NCBI GenBank assembly: GCA_035448065.1
Contig: DAOTIG010000108.1
Span: 1 to 12,138 of the forward strand
Source of the DNA: Phosphoribacter sp035448065
Lineage (GTDB): Bacteria > Actinomycetota > Actinomycetes > Actinomycetales > Dermatophilaceae
Direction: 5' to 3'
Length of the DNA: 12,138 bases
The position numbers and the translations under genes are program-made. Positions 1-6,448 of the stretch are shown here, piece by piece; within the stretch, counting starts at the first letter, position 1; each line of letters begins with the position of its first letter. The notes under the pieces are model-generated. The model saw only the letters and a list, made by a program, of their open reading frames with translations, was not told the origin of the DNA and searched no databases.

Positions 1-936
1 GGCGTCGTCGCGCCGCGCCCCGCGGACCTCGACGACAACGACGAAATCTCGCTGACCGACGTCTATCCGACCGGCGCGCCCGCCGTGGTCGACGCCGGCA
101 ACAACCCGGTCGCGGCCGGCTCGCGCATGCCCGACGCGCTGGCGTTCTCGCCCGACGGCTCGGTGATCTTCACCGCCGACGAAGGTGAGCTGGTCTACAC
201 CGGCGGCCGCGGCATGAGCTGGTGGAGCAACACCGGCGCGTTCCTCGGCGACGACGACCTCGTGTGGGGCCCCGAGGGCTGGAGTGAGGAGCTGCTCGGT
301 GTGCTCGGCCCGCTGGCCGGCCGCGATGTCCTCGAGATCGGCGGCGGGGCAGCCCAGGGCGGTCGATGGGCCCGCAGTCAGGGCGCCCGCGTCGTCTCCA
401 GCGACCTGTCCCTCGGCATGCTCCGCCGCGGCCAGGCGATCGACGCCGCGCACGGCAATCCGCCGCTGCCGCTCGTGCAGTGCGACGGCCAGGCGCTGCC
501 CTTCGCCGACGAGCGCTTCGACGTCGTGTTCACGGCATACGGGGTGCTGCCCTTCGTCGCCGACTCGGCGCGCGTGCTCACCGAGGTATGCCGCGTGCTG
601 CGCCCCGGCGGTCGGCTCGCCTTCTCGTGCACGCACCCCTTCCGCTGGGTCTTCCCCGACGACCCGAGTGAGGCCGGGCTGGTGGCCCGCTTCTCCTACT
701 GGGACACCACGCCCTATGTCGAGCAGGCTGCCGACGGGACCGCCGTCTATGCCGAGCACCATCGCACCGTCGGCGAGCGGGTCCGCGAGGTGATCGCCGC
801 CGGGCTCCGGATCGTCGACCTCGTCGAGCCCGAGTGGCCGGACGGGCACGAGCAGGACTGGGGCGGCTGGTCGCCGCTGCGCGGGCGGATCCTGCCCGGC
901 ACGCTCATCGTCGTCGCCGATAAGCCGCTCGGCTAG
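1..936 (+). CDS. Beta-propeller fragment fused in frame to a class I SAM-dependent methyltransferase (5' end outside window)
   Basis: The frame is open from the first base, so the true start lies upstream. Codons 1 to about 75 read like a secreted beta-propeller or choice-of-anchor type protein (MPDALAFSPDG, IFTADEGE, YTGGRG); this family name is tentative. From about codon 80 (GAFLGDDDLVWGPEGW) it is a class I methyltransferase: motif I VLEIGGGAAQ at 110-119, acidic residue Asp135 (SSDLS) for the SAM ribose, FDVVFTAYGVLPF, then VLRPGGRLAFS. The substrate cannot be told. Relatives, as I recall them, have about 25 more residues before GAFLGD with a WWD..AD.Y..EHG pattern; here these are missing and WWSNT follows the propeller part directly. 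ATG 214 is in frame but has no ribosome binding site. The stop overlaps that of the convergent phosphatase by 4 bp. The methyltransferase call is secure; whether the fusion is genuine is not. Confidence 0.75.
   Translation, partial: GVVAPRPADLDDNDEISLTDVYPTGAPAVVDAGNNPVAAGSRMPDALAFSPDGSVIFTADEGELVYTGGRGMSWWSNTGAFLGDDDLVWGPEGWSEELLGVLGPLAGRDVLEIGGGAAQGGRWARSQGARVVSSDLSLGMLRRGQAIDAAHGNPPLPLVQCDGQALPFADERFDVVFTAYGVLPFVADSARVLTEVCRVLRPGGRLAFSCTHPFRWVFPDDPSEAGLVARFSYWDTTPYVEQAADGTAVYAEHHRTVGERVREVIAAGLRIVDLVEPEWPDGHEQDWGGWSPLRGRILPGTLIVVADKPLG
585..594 (+). repeat. Decamer GGTATGCCGC, copy in the methyltransferase gene
   Basis: Exact copy. It is read in the gene as GAG GTA TGC CGC (Glu-Val-Cys-Arg). 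Confidence 0.8.
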
Positions 937-1619
937 CTCGTCACCTGGTGCGACTCGAGGTGGGTGAGCCGGTTGACCCAGCTCGCGATGACGTCGTCGC
1001 CGAGCTGCTGCACGAGGGACACCCCGGTGTTGTCGATGCCGATCCAGCCGGTCATCGTGGGGATGCCGAGCAGCTCGCGGAGCAGGAACTGGGCGAACCA
1101 CGCGTGGCAGACGACCGCGATGACCTCGTGCTCTCCGGTATGCCGCCCGCGCAGGTCCGCGACCAGCCGCCGGGCTCGCTCGGGTGCGTCCGCCTCGTCC
1201 TCGACCGGACCCAGCCACCAGCCCTGCTCCCCCGCGCCCTCCGGCAGCCGCAGCCGCGGGCTGAGGGCGGCGAGCTGGGCCGCACCGAGCCCGGGGTGGT
1301 GCCGACGCTCGACCGCCGGGTCGCCGTCCCAGTCGAGCGGCCCGCCGACCTCGAAGGCGTCGAGGTGACCGTGCAGATCCACGTCGAGCGCGTCCGCCAA
1401 GGGCGCAGCGGTCTGCACGGCGCGCGTCATCAGGCTGCAGTAGAGCGCCGTCGGCCGCACCGGATAGTGCCCACTGGCAAAGGCGGCGGCGAGGCGGCGG
1501 GCCTGCTCGTGGCCGAGGTCGGTGAGCCGCGGCTCGGCGACCCGCCCGATCGAGGCGCCGGTGCGCTCCCACACGAGGTTGTTCGCCGACTGACCGTGTC
1601 GGATGACGAGCAGATCCAT
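933..1619 (-). CDS. Histidine phosphatase family protein (phosphoglycerate mutase-like)
   Basis: This 228-residue protein has the histidine phosphatase signature at its extreme N-terminus: LLVIRHGQS with Arg7, His8 (the residue phosphorylated during catalysis) and Gly9. It continues with LTDLGHEQARRLA, the LYCSLMTRAVQTAAPLA helix carrying another phosphate-binding Arg, and the second catalytic histidine in VVCHAWF (His172). Members hydrolyse or transfer phosphate on sugars, nucleotides or proteins, and the substrate cannot be read from sequence. There is no signal peptide, so it is cytoplasmic. It begins 12 nt after the polA stop on the same strand, with no recognisable Shine-Dalgarno and no room for a promoter, so it is probably the second gene of a polA operon translated by re-initiation. 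Its TAG stop shares the CTAG at 933-936 with the converging methyltransferase. Confidence 0.9.
   Translation of the reverse strand: MDLLVIRHGQSANNLVWERTGASIGRVAEPRLTDLGHEQARRLAAAFASGHYPVRPTALYCSLMTRAVQTAAPLADALDVDLHGHLDAFEVGGPLDWDGDPAVERRHHPGLGAAQLAALSPRLRLPEGAGEQGWWLGPVEDEADAPERARRLVADLRGRHTGEHEVIAVVCHAWFAQFLLRELLGIPTMTGWIGIDNTGVSLVQQLGDDVIASWVNRLTHLESHQVTS
1137..1146 (+). repeat. Decamer GGTATGCCGC, copy in the phosphatase gene
   Basis: Exact copy, antisense to the gene, which reads it as CGG CAT ACC (Arg-His-Thr). Confidence 0.8.
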
Positions 1620-1621
1620 CA

Positions 1622-1631
1622 GGTATGCCGC
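1622..1631 (+). repeat. Decamer GGTATGCCGC filling the polA/phosphatase gap
   Basis: Exact copy that makes up 10 of the 12 nt between the polA stop and the phosphatase ATG. Confidence 0.85.
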
Positions 1632-4346
1632 CTAGTGCGCCGCGTCGTGCCACGAGTGCCCGGCGCCCACCGACACGTCCAGCGGGACGTCCATCTCGAC
1701 GGCGGCACCCATCTCGCGGCGCACCAGCTCCTCGACCGCGTCCCGCTCCCCTGGCGCGATCTCGAGGACGAGCTCGTCGTGCACCTGCAGCAGCATCCGG
1801 GAGCGCAGGCCCTCGGCGGTGAGCGCCCGGTCGACCCGCAGCATCGCGACCTTCATGATGTCGGCCGCCGAGCCCTGGATGGGGGCGTTGAGCGCCATCC
1901 GCTCGGCCATCTCGCGGCGCTGCCGGTTGTCGCTGAGCAGGTCGGGCAGATAGCGCCGCCGGCCGAGCATGGTCGCCGTGTAGCCGGTATGCCGCGCGTC
2001 GGCGACCAGCCGGCGCAGGTAGTCGCGGACCTCGCCGAAGCGCTCGAAGTACTCGTCCATGAGGCCCTTGGCCTCGGTGGTCGAGATGCCGAGCTGGCGG
2101 GAGAGCCCGAAAGCCGACAGACCGTAGGCCAAGCCGTAGGACATCGCCTTGATCTTGCTGCGCATCTCGAGCGTCACGGCATCCGGGTCGACCGAGAAGA
2201 CCCGCGCCGCAACGAAGTTGTGCAGGTCCTCGCCGGTCCGGAAGGCCTCGATGAGCCCGTCGTCGCCGGACAGGTGCGCCATGACCCGCATCTCGATCTG
2301 GCTGTAGTCGACGCTGAGCAGCGACTCGTAGCCGGAGCCGACGACGAACATCTCCCGGATCCGGCGACCCTCCTCGGTGCGGATCGGGACGTTCTGCAGG
2401 TTGGGGTCGGTCGAGGAGAGCCGCCCGGTCGCGGCGATGGTCTGCAGGTAGGTCGTGTGGATCCGGCCGTCGTCGGCGACCGACTTGATCAGCCCCTCGA
2501 CGGTGACCCGCAACCGGGCCGCGTCGCGGTGTCGCAGCAGCGCCTCGAGGAAGGGATGCGGCTCGCGGGCGAAGAGCTCGGTGAGCGCATCGGCATCGGT
2601 GGTGTAGCCGGTCTTGGTGCGCTTGGTCTTGGGCAGCCCGAGCTGGTCGAAGAGCACCTCCTGCAGCTGCTTGGGGCTGCCGAGGTTGACGTCGCGCCGC
2701 CCGATCGCGTCCCACGCATCCTCCTGCGCCTCGGACACCTTGGCCGCGAAGTCTGCCTCGAGCGACTCCAGCGCCGGCAGGTCGACGGCGATCCCGGCGC
2801 GCTCCATCCGGGCCAGCACCTCGACGAGCGGCAGCTCGACCTCACGCAGCAGCTCGGCTCCCCCGGTGCGCTCGAGCTCGGCGTCGAGCGCGTCGGCGAG
2901 ATCGCCGACGGCGCGCGCGACGACCATCGCGTCCTGCGCCTCGGCGTCACTGCCGCTGTCGGCGTCGAAGTCGAGCATCCCCTGGCTGTTGTCGGCCACC
3001 ACCGCGGGGCCCGCCGCGTCGTTGCGCAGCTCACGGCGCAGCATCCGCACGGCGAGGTCGGCAAGGTCGTAGGACCGCTGGTCCGGCTTCACGAGATAGG
3101 CCGCGAGCGCGGTGTCGCTCGTCACGCCGGCGACCGTCCAGCCGCGCGCGGTGAGGGCATGGAGCGGACCCTTGAGGTCGTGGATCGCCTTGGGCCGCAG
3201 CGGGTCGGCGAGCCAGGCCGCCACCGCCGCGTCGGCCTTCTCGTCCAGCCGCTCGAGATCGAGGTATGCCGCGGGGCCGGCCGCCGTCGCGACCGCCAGA
3301 CCGCGCGCATCGCCGGTGCCGCGCCCCCACTGCCCGACCACGTGCACGCCGGCCCGCTGGCCGGCGGGCGTGTGCTGGGCCAGCCAGGCCGGCACCGCGG
3401 CGGCATCGAGCACCCGTCCGTCGACGTCGAAGCCGGCCTCGGCCTCCGGCTCGGGTGCCTCGAAGGTGGCGAAGAGCCGCTCCCGCAGCACCCGGAACTC
3501 AAGCGCGTCGAAGACTGTGTGCACCTGCTCGCGGTCCCAGCCCTGTCGCTCGAGGTCGGCGATCTCGACGCCGACCGGCAGGTCGCGGACGAGCTGGTTG
3601 AGGCGGCGGTTGCGCAGCACCCCGTCGAGGTGCGCCCGCAGTGCGTCTCCGACCTTGCCGCCGATCCGGTCGACGTTCGCGACGATGCCGTCGAGACCGG
3701 CGTACAGGTCGATCCACTTGGCCGCGGTCTTGGGGCCGACCCCGGGCACGCCGGGCAGGTTGTCGGAGGACTCGCCGACAAGCGCCGCGAGGTCGCTGTA
3801 GCGCTCGGGCGGGACGCCGTACTTCTCCGTGACGGCCTTGGGGTCCATCCGCCACACCTCGGAGACACCCCGCACCGGGTAGAGCATCGTCACGTCCTCG
3901 GTCACGAGCTGGAAGGCGTCGCGGTCACCGGTGCAGATGACGACCGGCAGGCTGTGCGCCTCGGCGAGCGTGGTCAGCGTGGCGAGGACGTCGTCGGCCT
4001 CGTAGCCGTCGACCTCGACATAGCGGATCCGCAGCGCGTCGAGGACCTCCTTGACCAGCGAGATCTGGCCCTGGAACTCGGTCGGCGTCGCCGACCGACC
4101 GGCCTTGTACTCGGCATACTCCGCGGACCGGAAGGTCGCCCGGCTGACGTCGAAGGCGACCGCGACGTGGGTGGGGTCCTCGTCGCGGAGCATGTTGATG
4201 AGCATCGAGGTGAAGCCGTAGACGGCATTGGTGTGCTGCCCCGTCTTGGTCGCGAAGTTCTCCGCCGGCAGGGCGTAGAACGCGCGATAGGCCAGCGAGT
4301 GGCCGTCGAGCAGCAGCAGCTTGGGCGGCGCAGGGGTGGCGGGCAC
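1632..4346 (-). CDS. polA: DNA polymerase I, proofreading-deficient actinobacterial type
   Basis: PolA fills gaps in excision repair and removes RNA primers. From the GTG start it is 904 residues, about the length of mycobacterial PolA. The N-terminal 5' nuclease (about 1-300) shows LLLLDGHSLAYRAFYALP, DGYEADDVLATL, CTGDRDAFQLV and the helix-hairpin-helix LPGVPGVGPKTAAKW. Residues about 310-500 are a degenerate 3'-5' exonuclease fold; the DxE of Exo I is absent (VHVVGQWGRG), so no proofreading is expected. The polymerase domain has TGRLSSTDPNLQNVP, motif A SVDYSQIE (Asp680), the O-helix KAMSYGLAYG with Tyr737 where E. coli and Taq have Phe, and motif C QVHDELVLEI (His856, Asp857). The GTG start is preferred because TAGGCT lies 7 nt upstream; an ATG seven codons earlier (4367) would overlap the thioesterase start. 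Confidence 0.97.
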   Translation of the reverse strand: MPATPAPPKLLLLDGHSLAYRAFYALPAENFATKTGQHTNAVYGFTSMLINMLRDEDPTHVAVAFDVSRATFRSAEYAEYKAGRSATPTEFQGQISLVKEVLDALRIRYVEVDGYEADDVLATLTTLAEAHSLPVVICTGDRDAFQLVTEDVTMLYPVRGVSEVWRMDPKAVTEKYGVPPERYSDLAALVGESSDNLPGVPGVGPKTAAKWIDLYAGLDGIVANVDRIGGKVGDALRAHLDGVLRNRRLNQLVRDLPVGVEIADLERQGWDREQVHTVFDALEFRVLRERLFATFEAPEPEAEAGFDVDGRVLDAAAVPAWLAQHTPAGQRAGVHVVGQWGRGTGDARGLAVATAAGPAAYLDLERLDEKADAAVAAWLADPLRPKAIHDLKGPLHALTARGWTVAGVTSDTALAAYLVKPDQRSYDLADLAVRMLRRELRNDAAGPAVVADNSQGMLDFDADSGSDAEAQDAMVVARAVGDLADALDAELERTGGAELLREVELPLVEVLARMERAGIAVDLPALESLEADFAAKVSEAQEDAWDAIGRRDVNLGSPKQLQEVLFDQLGLPKTKRTKTGYTTDADALTELFAREPHPFLEALLRHRDAARLRVTVEGLIKSVADDGRIHTTYLQTIAATGRLSSTDPNLQNVPIRTEEGRRIREMFVVGSGYESLLSVDYSQIEMRVMAHLSGDDGLIEAFRTGEDLHNFVAARVFSVDPDAVTLEMRSKIKAMSYGLAYGLSAFGLSRQLGISTTEAKGLMDEYFERFGEVRDYLRRLVADARHTGYTATMLGRRRYLPDLLSDNRQRREMAERMALNAPIQGSAADIMKVAMLRVDRALTAEGLRSRMLLQVHDELVLEIAPGERDAVEELVRREMGAAVEMDVPLDVSVGAGHSWHDAAH
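1986..1995 (+). repeat. Decamer GGTATGCCGC, copy in polA (polymerase domain)
   Basis: Exact copy, antisense to polA, read as CGG CAT ACC (Arg-His-Thr). Confidence 0.8.
3263..3272 (+). repeat. Decamer GGTATGCCGC, copy in polA (exonuclease-like domain)
   Basis: Exact copy, antisense to polA but in another frame than the copy at 1986: GCG GCA TAC C (Ala-Ala-Tyr). Confidence 0.8.
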
Positions 4347-4353
4347 GTGTGAG

Positions 4354-4359
4354 AGCCTA
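4354..4359 (-). promoter_or_regulatory. Putative polA -10 box (leaderless)
   Basis: TAGGCT on the minus strand ends 7 nt before the polA GTG, matching the actinobacterial TANNNT box of leaderless transcripts. It overlaps the palindrome GCCTAGGC (4355-4362) in the narrow divergent gap to the thioesterase. No -35 element is evident. Confidence 0.5.
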
Positions 4360-4365
4360 GGCGAC

Positions 4366-4836
4366 ATGTCCGACAGCCCCGAGCCGGCCAGCGGCGGCTC
4401 CTCCGCGCCCGACGCGCACTCCGTCGACTGGAGCGACGTCGCCTCGATCAATGCCCTCGGCAGCGGCCGACTGCACGAGCGGATGGGCATCGAGATCCTG
4501 GAGGCCGGCCCGGATCGGGTCGTCGGCAGGATGCCGGTGGAGGGCAACACCCAGCCCTACGGCCTGTTGCACGGCGGCGCGTCGTGCGTGCTCGCCGAGG
4601 GGCTCGGCTCGATCCTCGCGGTGATCACCGCCGGGCCGGGCCGGATCGCCGTCGGGGTCGAGATCAATGCCACCCACCACCGCTCGGCGACCGCCGGGCA
4701 GGTCACTGGCGTCGCGACCCCCTTGTCGGTGGGTCGGACGATGGGCAGCTACCAGATCGTCATCTCCGACGAGGCCGGCCGCCGGATCTGCACGAGCCGG
4801 CTCACCGCAGCACTGCGGGACGCGTCGACCTCCTGA
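4366..4836 (+). CDS. PaaI-family hotdog-fold acyl-CoA thioesterase
   Basis: This 156-residue protein is a single hotdog domain preceded by about 35 Ser/Pro/Ala-rich residues. The catalytic strand-loop-helix reads QPYGLLHGGASCVLAE, with the HGG of PaaI-type thioesterases at 69-71 and the likely catalytic Glu78. VGVEINATHHRSATAG and GRTMGSYQIVISDEAGRRICTSRLTAAL complete the fold. Family members hydrolyse aromatic or menaquinone-pathway acyl-CoAs such as 1,4-dihydroxy-2-naphthoyl-CoA or phenylacetyl-type CoAs; the substrate here is inferred only at family level. It diverges from polA: its ATG lies 19 bp beyond the polA GTG, and the two share the palindrome GCCTAGGC. GAGAG at 4351-4355 is a weak, slightly distant ribosome binding site. 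A hotdog thioesterase near polA is common in actinobacteria. A GC hairpin follows the stop. Confidence 0.9.
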   Translation: MSDSPEPASGGSSAPDAHSVDWSDVASINALGSGRLHERMGIEILEAGPDRVVGRMPVEGNTQPYGLLHGGASCVLAEGLGSILAVITAGPGRIAVGVEINATHHRSATAGQVTGVATPLSVGRTMGSYQIVISDEAGRRICTSRLTAALRDASTS

Positions 4837-4839
4837 CGC

Positions 4840-4857
4840 GGCGTCCGCGGGGACGCC
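4840..4857. terminator. GC hairpin between convergent thioesterase and GNAT genes
   Basis: GGCGTCC and GGACGCC form a perfect 7-bp stem around a GCGG loop. It starts 3 nt after the thioesterase stop and lies 14 nt beyond the GNAT stop, so it could end both transcripts. There is no U-tract, as is common in actinobacteria. Confidence 0.65.
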
Positions 4858-4859
4858 AC

Positions 4860-4869
4860 GCGGCATACC
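4860..4869 (-). repeat. Decamer GGTATGCCGC between convergent genes
   Basis: Exact minus-strand copy, 2 bp from the GNAT stop and 2 bp beyond the terminator hairpin. Confidence 0.85.
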
Positions 4870-4871
4870 GC

Positions 4872-5447
4872 TCAGTGGGTGGCGAGCCGACCCTGCGCGC
4901 GCACCCGGGCGACCCGCCGCCGGGCCAGCACCTGGTCGAGCGCGAAGCGGGAGGCCTCGCGGTCGCCGGCCAGCCGGCGGTGCAGCGCGGTCGTCGTCGT
5001 CACCCGGCGCACGGTGAGCGGGGTGAAACCGAGCCGGGCGAAGAACCGGTTGGCGTCCTTGACGGTCGAGGGCACATTGCCGGCGAGCTGCTCGACGCCC
5101 TGTCGCTCGGCGTAGGCGGCCACCGCTGCCATCAGCGCCTTGGCCACTCCGGCCCCCCGGTGCTCGCGGGTGACATAGAGCTGGTCGACCGCGATGCAGG
5201 GGGCGTCGGCGAAGGGGTTGAGGGTGCAGTCGCTGAGCACGACATAGCCCACCGGCTGCTCGTCGGCGATCGCGACGAAGGCGACCGTCTCCGGGCGGGT
5301 CAGCGCGGCCCGGATCGCCTCGGGGGAGATCCGGCGACCGATCGTGTCGGTCGTGCCGGACTCGCCCCGCTGCTGCTCCCACAACGCGACGACGTCGCCG
5401 ATCCGGCTGTCGTCTGCCCGGCGCACCACCACCGTTGCGCGCGTCAC
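4872..5447 (-). CDS. GNAT-family N-acetyltransferase
   Basis: This is a 191-residue single-domain GNAT protein. Motif A, which binds the acetyl-CoA pyrophosphate, is LYVTREHRGAGVAKALMAAV with the R-G-A-G loop at 97-100. It is preceded by the beta-4 strand (FVAIADEQPVGYVVLSDC) and followed by the motif B region QLAGNVPSTVKDANRFFARLGF, whose NxxAxxFFxxxGF-like pattern is typical. The acceptor amine is unknown; it could be a small molecule or a protein. The frame stays open upstream, but the GTG at 5447 is chosen because GGGAG lies exactly 6 nt before it and the GNAT fold starts right after (TVVVRRADDSRI). The Arg-rich C-terminal 35 residues extend beyond the core domain. It converges on the thioesterase and diverges from the DUF554 gene across a 204-bp gap holding repeated decamers. 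Confidence 0.88.
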   Translation of the reverse strand: MTRATVVVRRADDSRIGDVVALWEQQRGESGTTDTIGRRISPEAIRAALTRPETVAFVAIADEQPVGYVVLSDCTLNPFADAPCIAVDQLYVTREHRGAGVAKALMAAVAAYAERQGVEQLAGNVPSTVKDANRFFARLGFTPLTVRRVTTTTALHRRLAGDREASRFALDQVLARRRVARVRAQGRLATH

Positions 5448-5453
5448 ATCGAT

Positions 5454-5458
5454 CTCCC
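5454..5458 (-). promoter_or_regulatory. Ribosome binding site of the GNAT gene
   Basis: GGGAG on the minus strand sits 6 nt before the GTG at 5445-5447. It fixes the start within a frame that is otherwise open far upstream. Confidence 0.75.
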
Positions 5459-5489
5459 ATCGAGTCAGCGACCGTCGCCCCCCGACGAC

Positions 5490-5505
5490 GAGGGCCCGCG
5501 CCCTC
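5490..5505. other. GC-rich hairpin upstream of the GNAT gene
   Basis: GAGGGC and GCCCTC form a perfect 6-bp stem with a 4-nt CCGC loop. It lies about 45-60 nt before the GNAT start. TAGAGT (minus strand, 5512-5517) just beyond it could be a -10 box, in which case the hairpin would be at the very 5' end of the GNAT leader. The role is unknown. Confidence 0.4.
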
Positions 5506-5552
5506 ACCGCGACTCTATGCCGCCGCTCGCGCCGACGGAAGGGCCCCGCGCC

Positions 5553-5605
5553 GGCATGCCGCTCACTCATCCGGTATGCCGCCTTGGGCCCATCCGGTAT
5601 GCCGC
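5553..5605 (+). repeat. Direct array of the decamer between the GNAT and DUF554 genes
   Basis: Two exact copies (5573-5582, 5596-5605) lie inside the larger direct repeat CATCCGGTATGCCGC. One variant, GGCATGCCGC, precedes them (5553-5562), and a weaker match CTATGCCGCC starts near 5515. Start-to-start spacings are 20 and 23 bp, about two helical turns. Confidence 0.85.
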
Positions 5606-5639
5606 GTGGACGCGTGCGCGTCGGTCGCCGCGGGAAACC

Positions 5640-5645
5640 TAGGGT
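5640..5645 (+). promoter_or_regulatory. Putative DUF554 gene -10 box
   Basis: TAGGGT ends 6 nt before the GTG at 5652. The same bases could act as a Shine-Dalgarno (AGGG), so sequence alone does not separate leaderless from leadered translation. Confidence 0.45.
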
Positions 5646-5651
5646 GGCCTG

Positions 5652-6431
5652 GTGAGCGGATTCCCGGGCCTCGGCACCGTCGTCAACGTCGCCACCGTCG
5701 TCGTCGGCGCGCTCCTCGGCATGTGGATCGGCCACCGGCTGCCCGAGCGCACCCGCTCGGTCGTCACCGACTGTCTGGGGCTCACGACCCTGCTCGTCGC
5801 GGGCCTGTCGGCGGTGTCGGTGACGGACGCGGCCTTGCGGGAGGCGGTCGGGCCGGGCGTGCCGGTGCTCGTCGTGCTCGGCTCGCTCGTCGTCGGGTCG
5901 ATCGTCGGGTCGCTGCTGCGCATCGAGCAGCGGCTCGAGGGGCTCGCCGGGTCGATCCAGAGCCGGCTCGCTCGAGGCCGGCAGGTCGACCCAGCCGCGC
6001 CTGAGGGCCATGCCGCGCGCGAGCTCTTCATCGAGGGCTGGCTCACCGCGTCGCTGCTGTTCTGCGTCGGCCCGCTGACCATCCTCGGCAGCCTGTCGGA
6101 CGGGCTGGGCCGCGGCATCGACCAGCTCGTGCTCAAGTCGGTCCTCGACGGCTTCGCCGCGCTGGCCTTCGCCGCGTCGTTCGGCGTCGGCGTGCTGCTC
6201 TCGGCGGTCTCGGTGGCCGTCATCCAGGGCTCGCTCACCCTGCTCGGGGTGCTCCTCGGCAGCCTGCTGCCGGACGCTCACATCGCCGCGCTCACCGCGA
6301 CCGGCGGCCTCATGCTGGTGGGAATCTCGTTGCGGCTGCTGCGGATTCGTGAGGTGCCGGTGGGTGACATGCTGCCGGCCTTGGTCGTCGCTCCCCTGCT
6401 CACCCAGCTCGTCGTCATGCTGCGGCGCTGA
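5652..6431 (+). CDS. DUF554 family integral membrane protein (YdfK/YqgA-like)
   Basis: This 259-residue protein consists almost entirely of hydrophobic helices. Likely membrane segments are VVNVATVVVGALLGMWIG (near 7-25), LGLTTLLVAGLSAVSV, VPVLVVLGSLVVGSIVGSLL, the pair around EGWLTASLLFCVGPLTILGSL, the long stretch AALAFAASFGVGVLLSAVSV onward, ATGGLMLVGISLRLL and MLPALVVAPLLTQLVVML. The G(T/A)..N...V..G..LG.W.G start and the EG(W/L)..ASLLFCVGP.tIlGs.. stretch match DUF554 proteins. That family has no settled function; transport has been suggested but not shown. The GTG start is supported both by AGGG 7 nt upstream and by TAGGGT at 5640-5645. Its stop lies 17 bp from the end of the converging pdtaR, with no terminator between them. 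Confidence 0.9.
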   Translation: MSGFPGLGTVVNVATVVVGALLGMWIGHRLPERTRSVVTDCLGLTTLLVAGLSAVSVTDAALREAVGPGVPVLVVLGSLVVGSIVGSLLRIEQRLEGLAGSIQSRLARGRQVDPAAPEGHAARELFIEGWLTASLLFCVGPLTILGSLSDGLGRGIDQLVLKSVLDGFAALAFAASFGVGVLLSAVSVAVIQGSLTLLGVLLGSLLPDAHIAALTATGGLMLVGISLRLLRIREVPVGDMLPALVVAPLLTQLVVMLRR

Positions 6432-6448
6432 GGCTGCGCGGACCGACC

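Noticed and set aside
214..936. Separate methyltransferase gene starting at ATG 214
   Set aside because: No ribosome binding site or promoter is seen, the start lies inside the propeller-like text, and the N-terminal residues expected for the family are absent. It remains a possible translation start after the fusion.
948..4352. Plus-strand open frame of 1134 codons
   Set aside because: It is the antisense shadow of the phosphatase and polA genes, whose minus-strand motifs are unambiguous. Long antisense frames are usual at this GC content.
5553..5605. CRISPR-like array
   Set aside because: The units are 10-15 bp with 5-13 bp between them, only three copies, and the same motif is scattered through the window. 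No cas gene is present.
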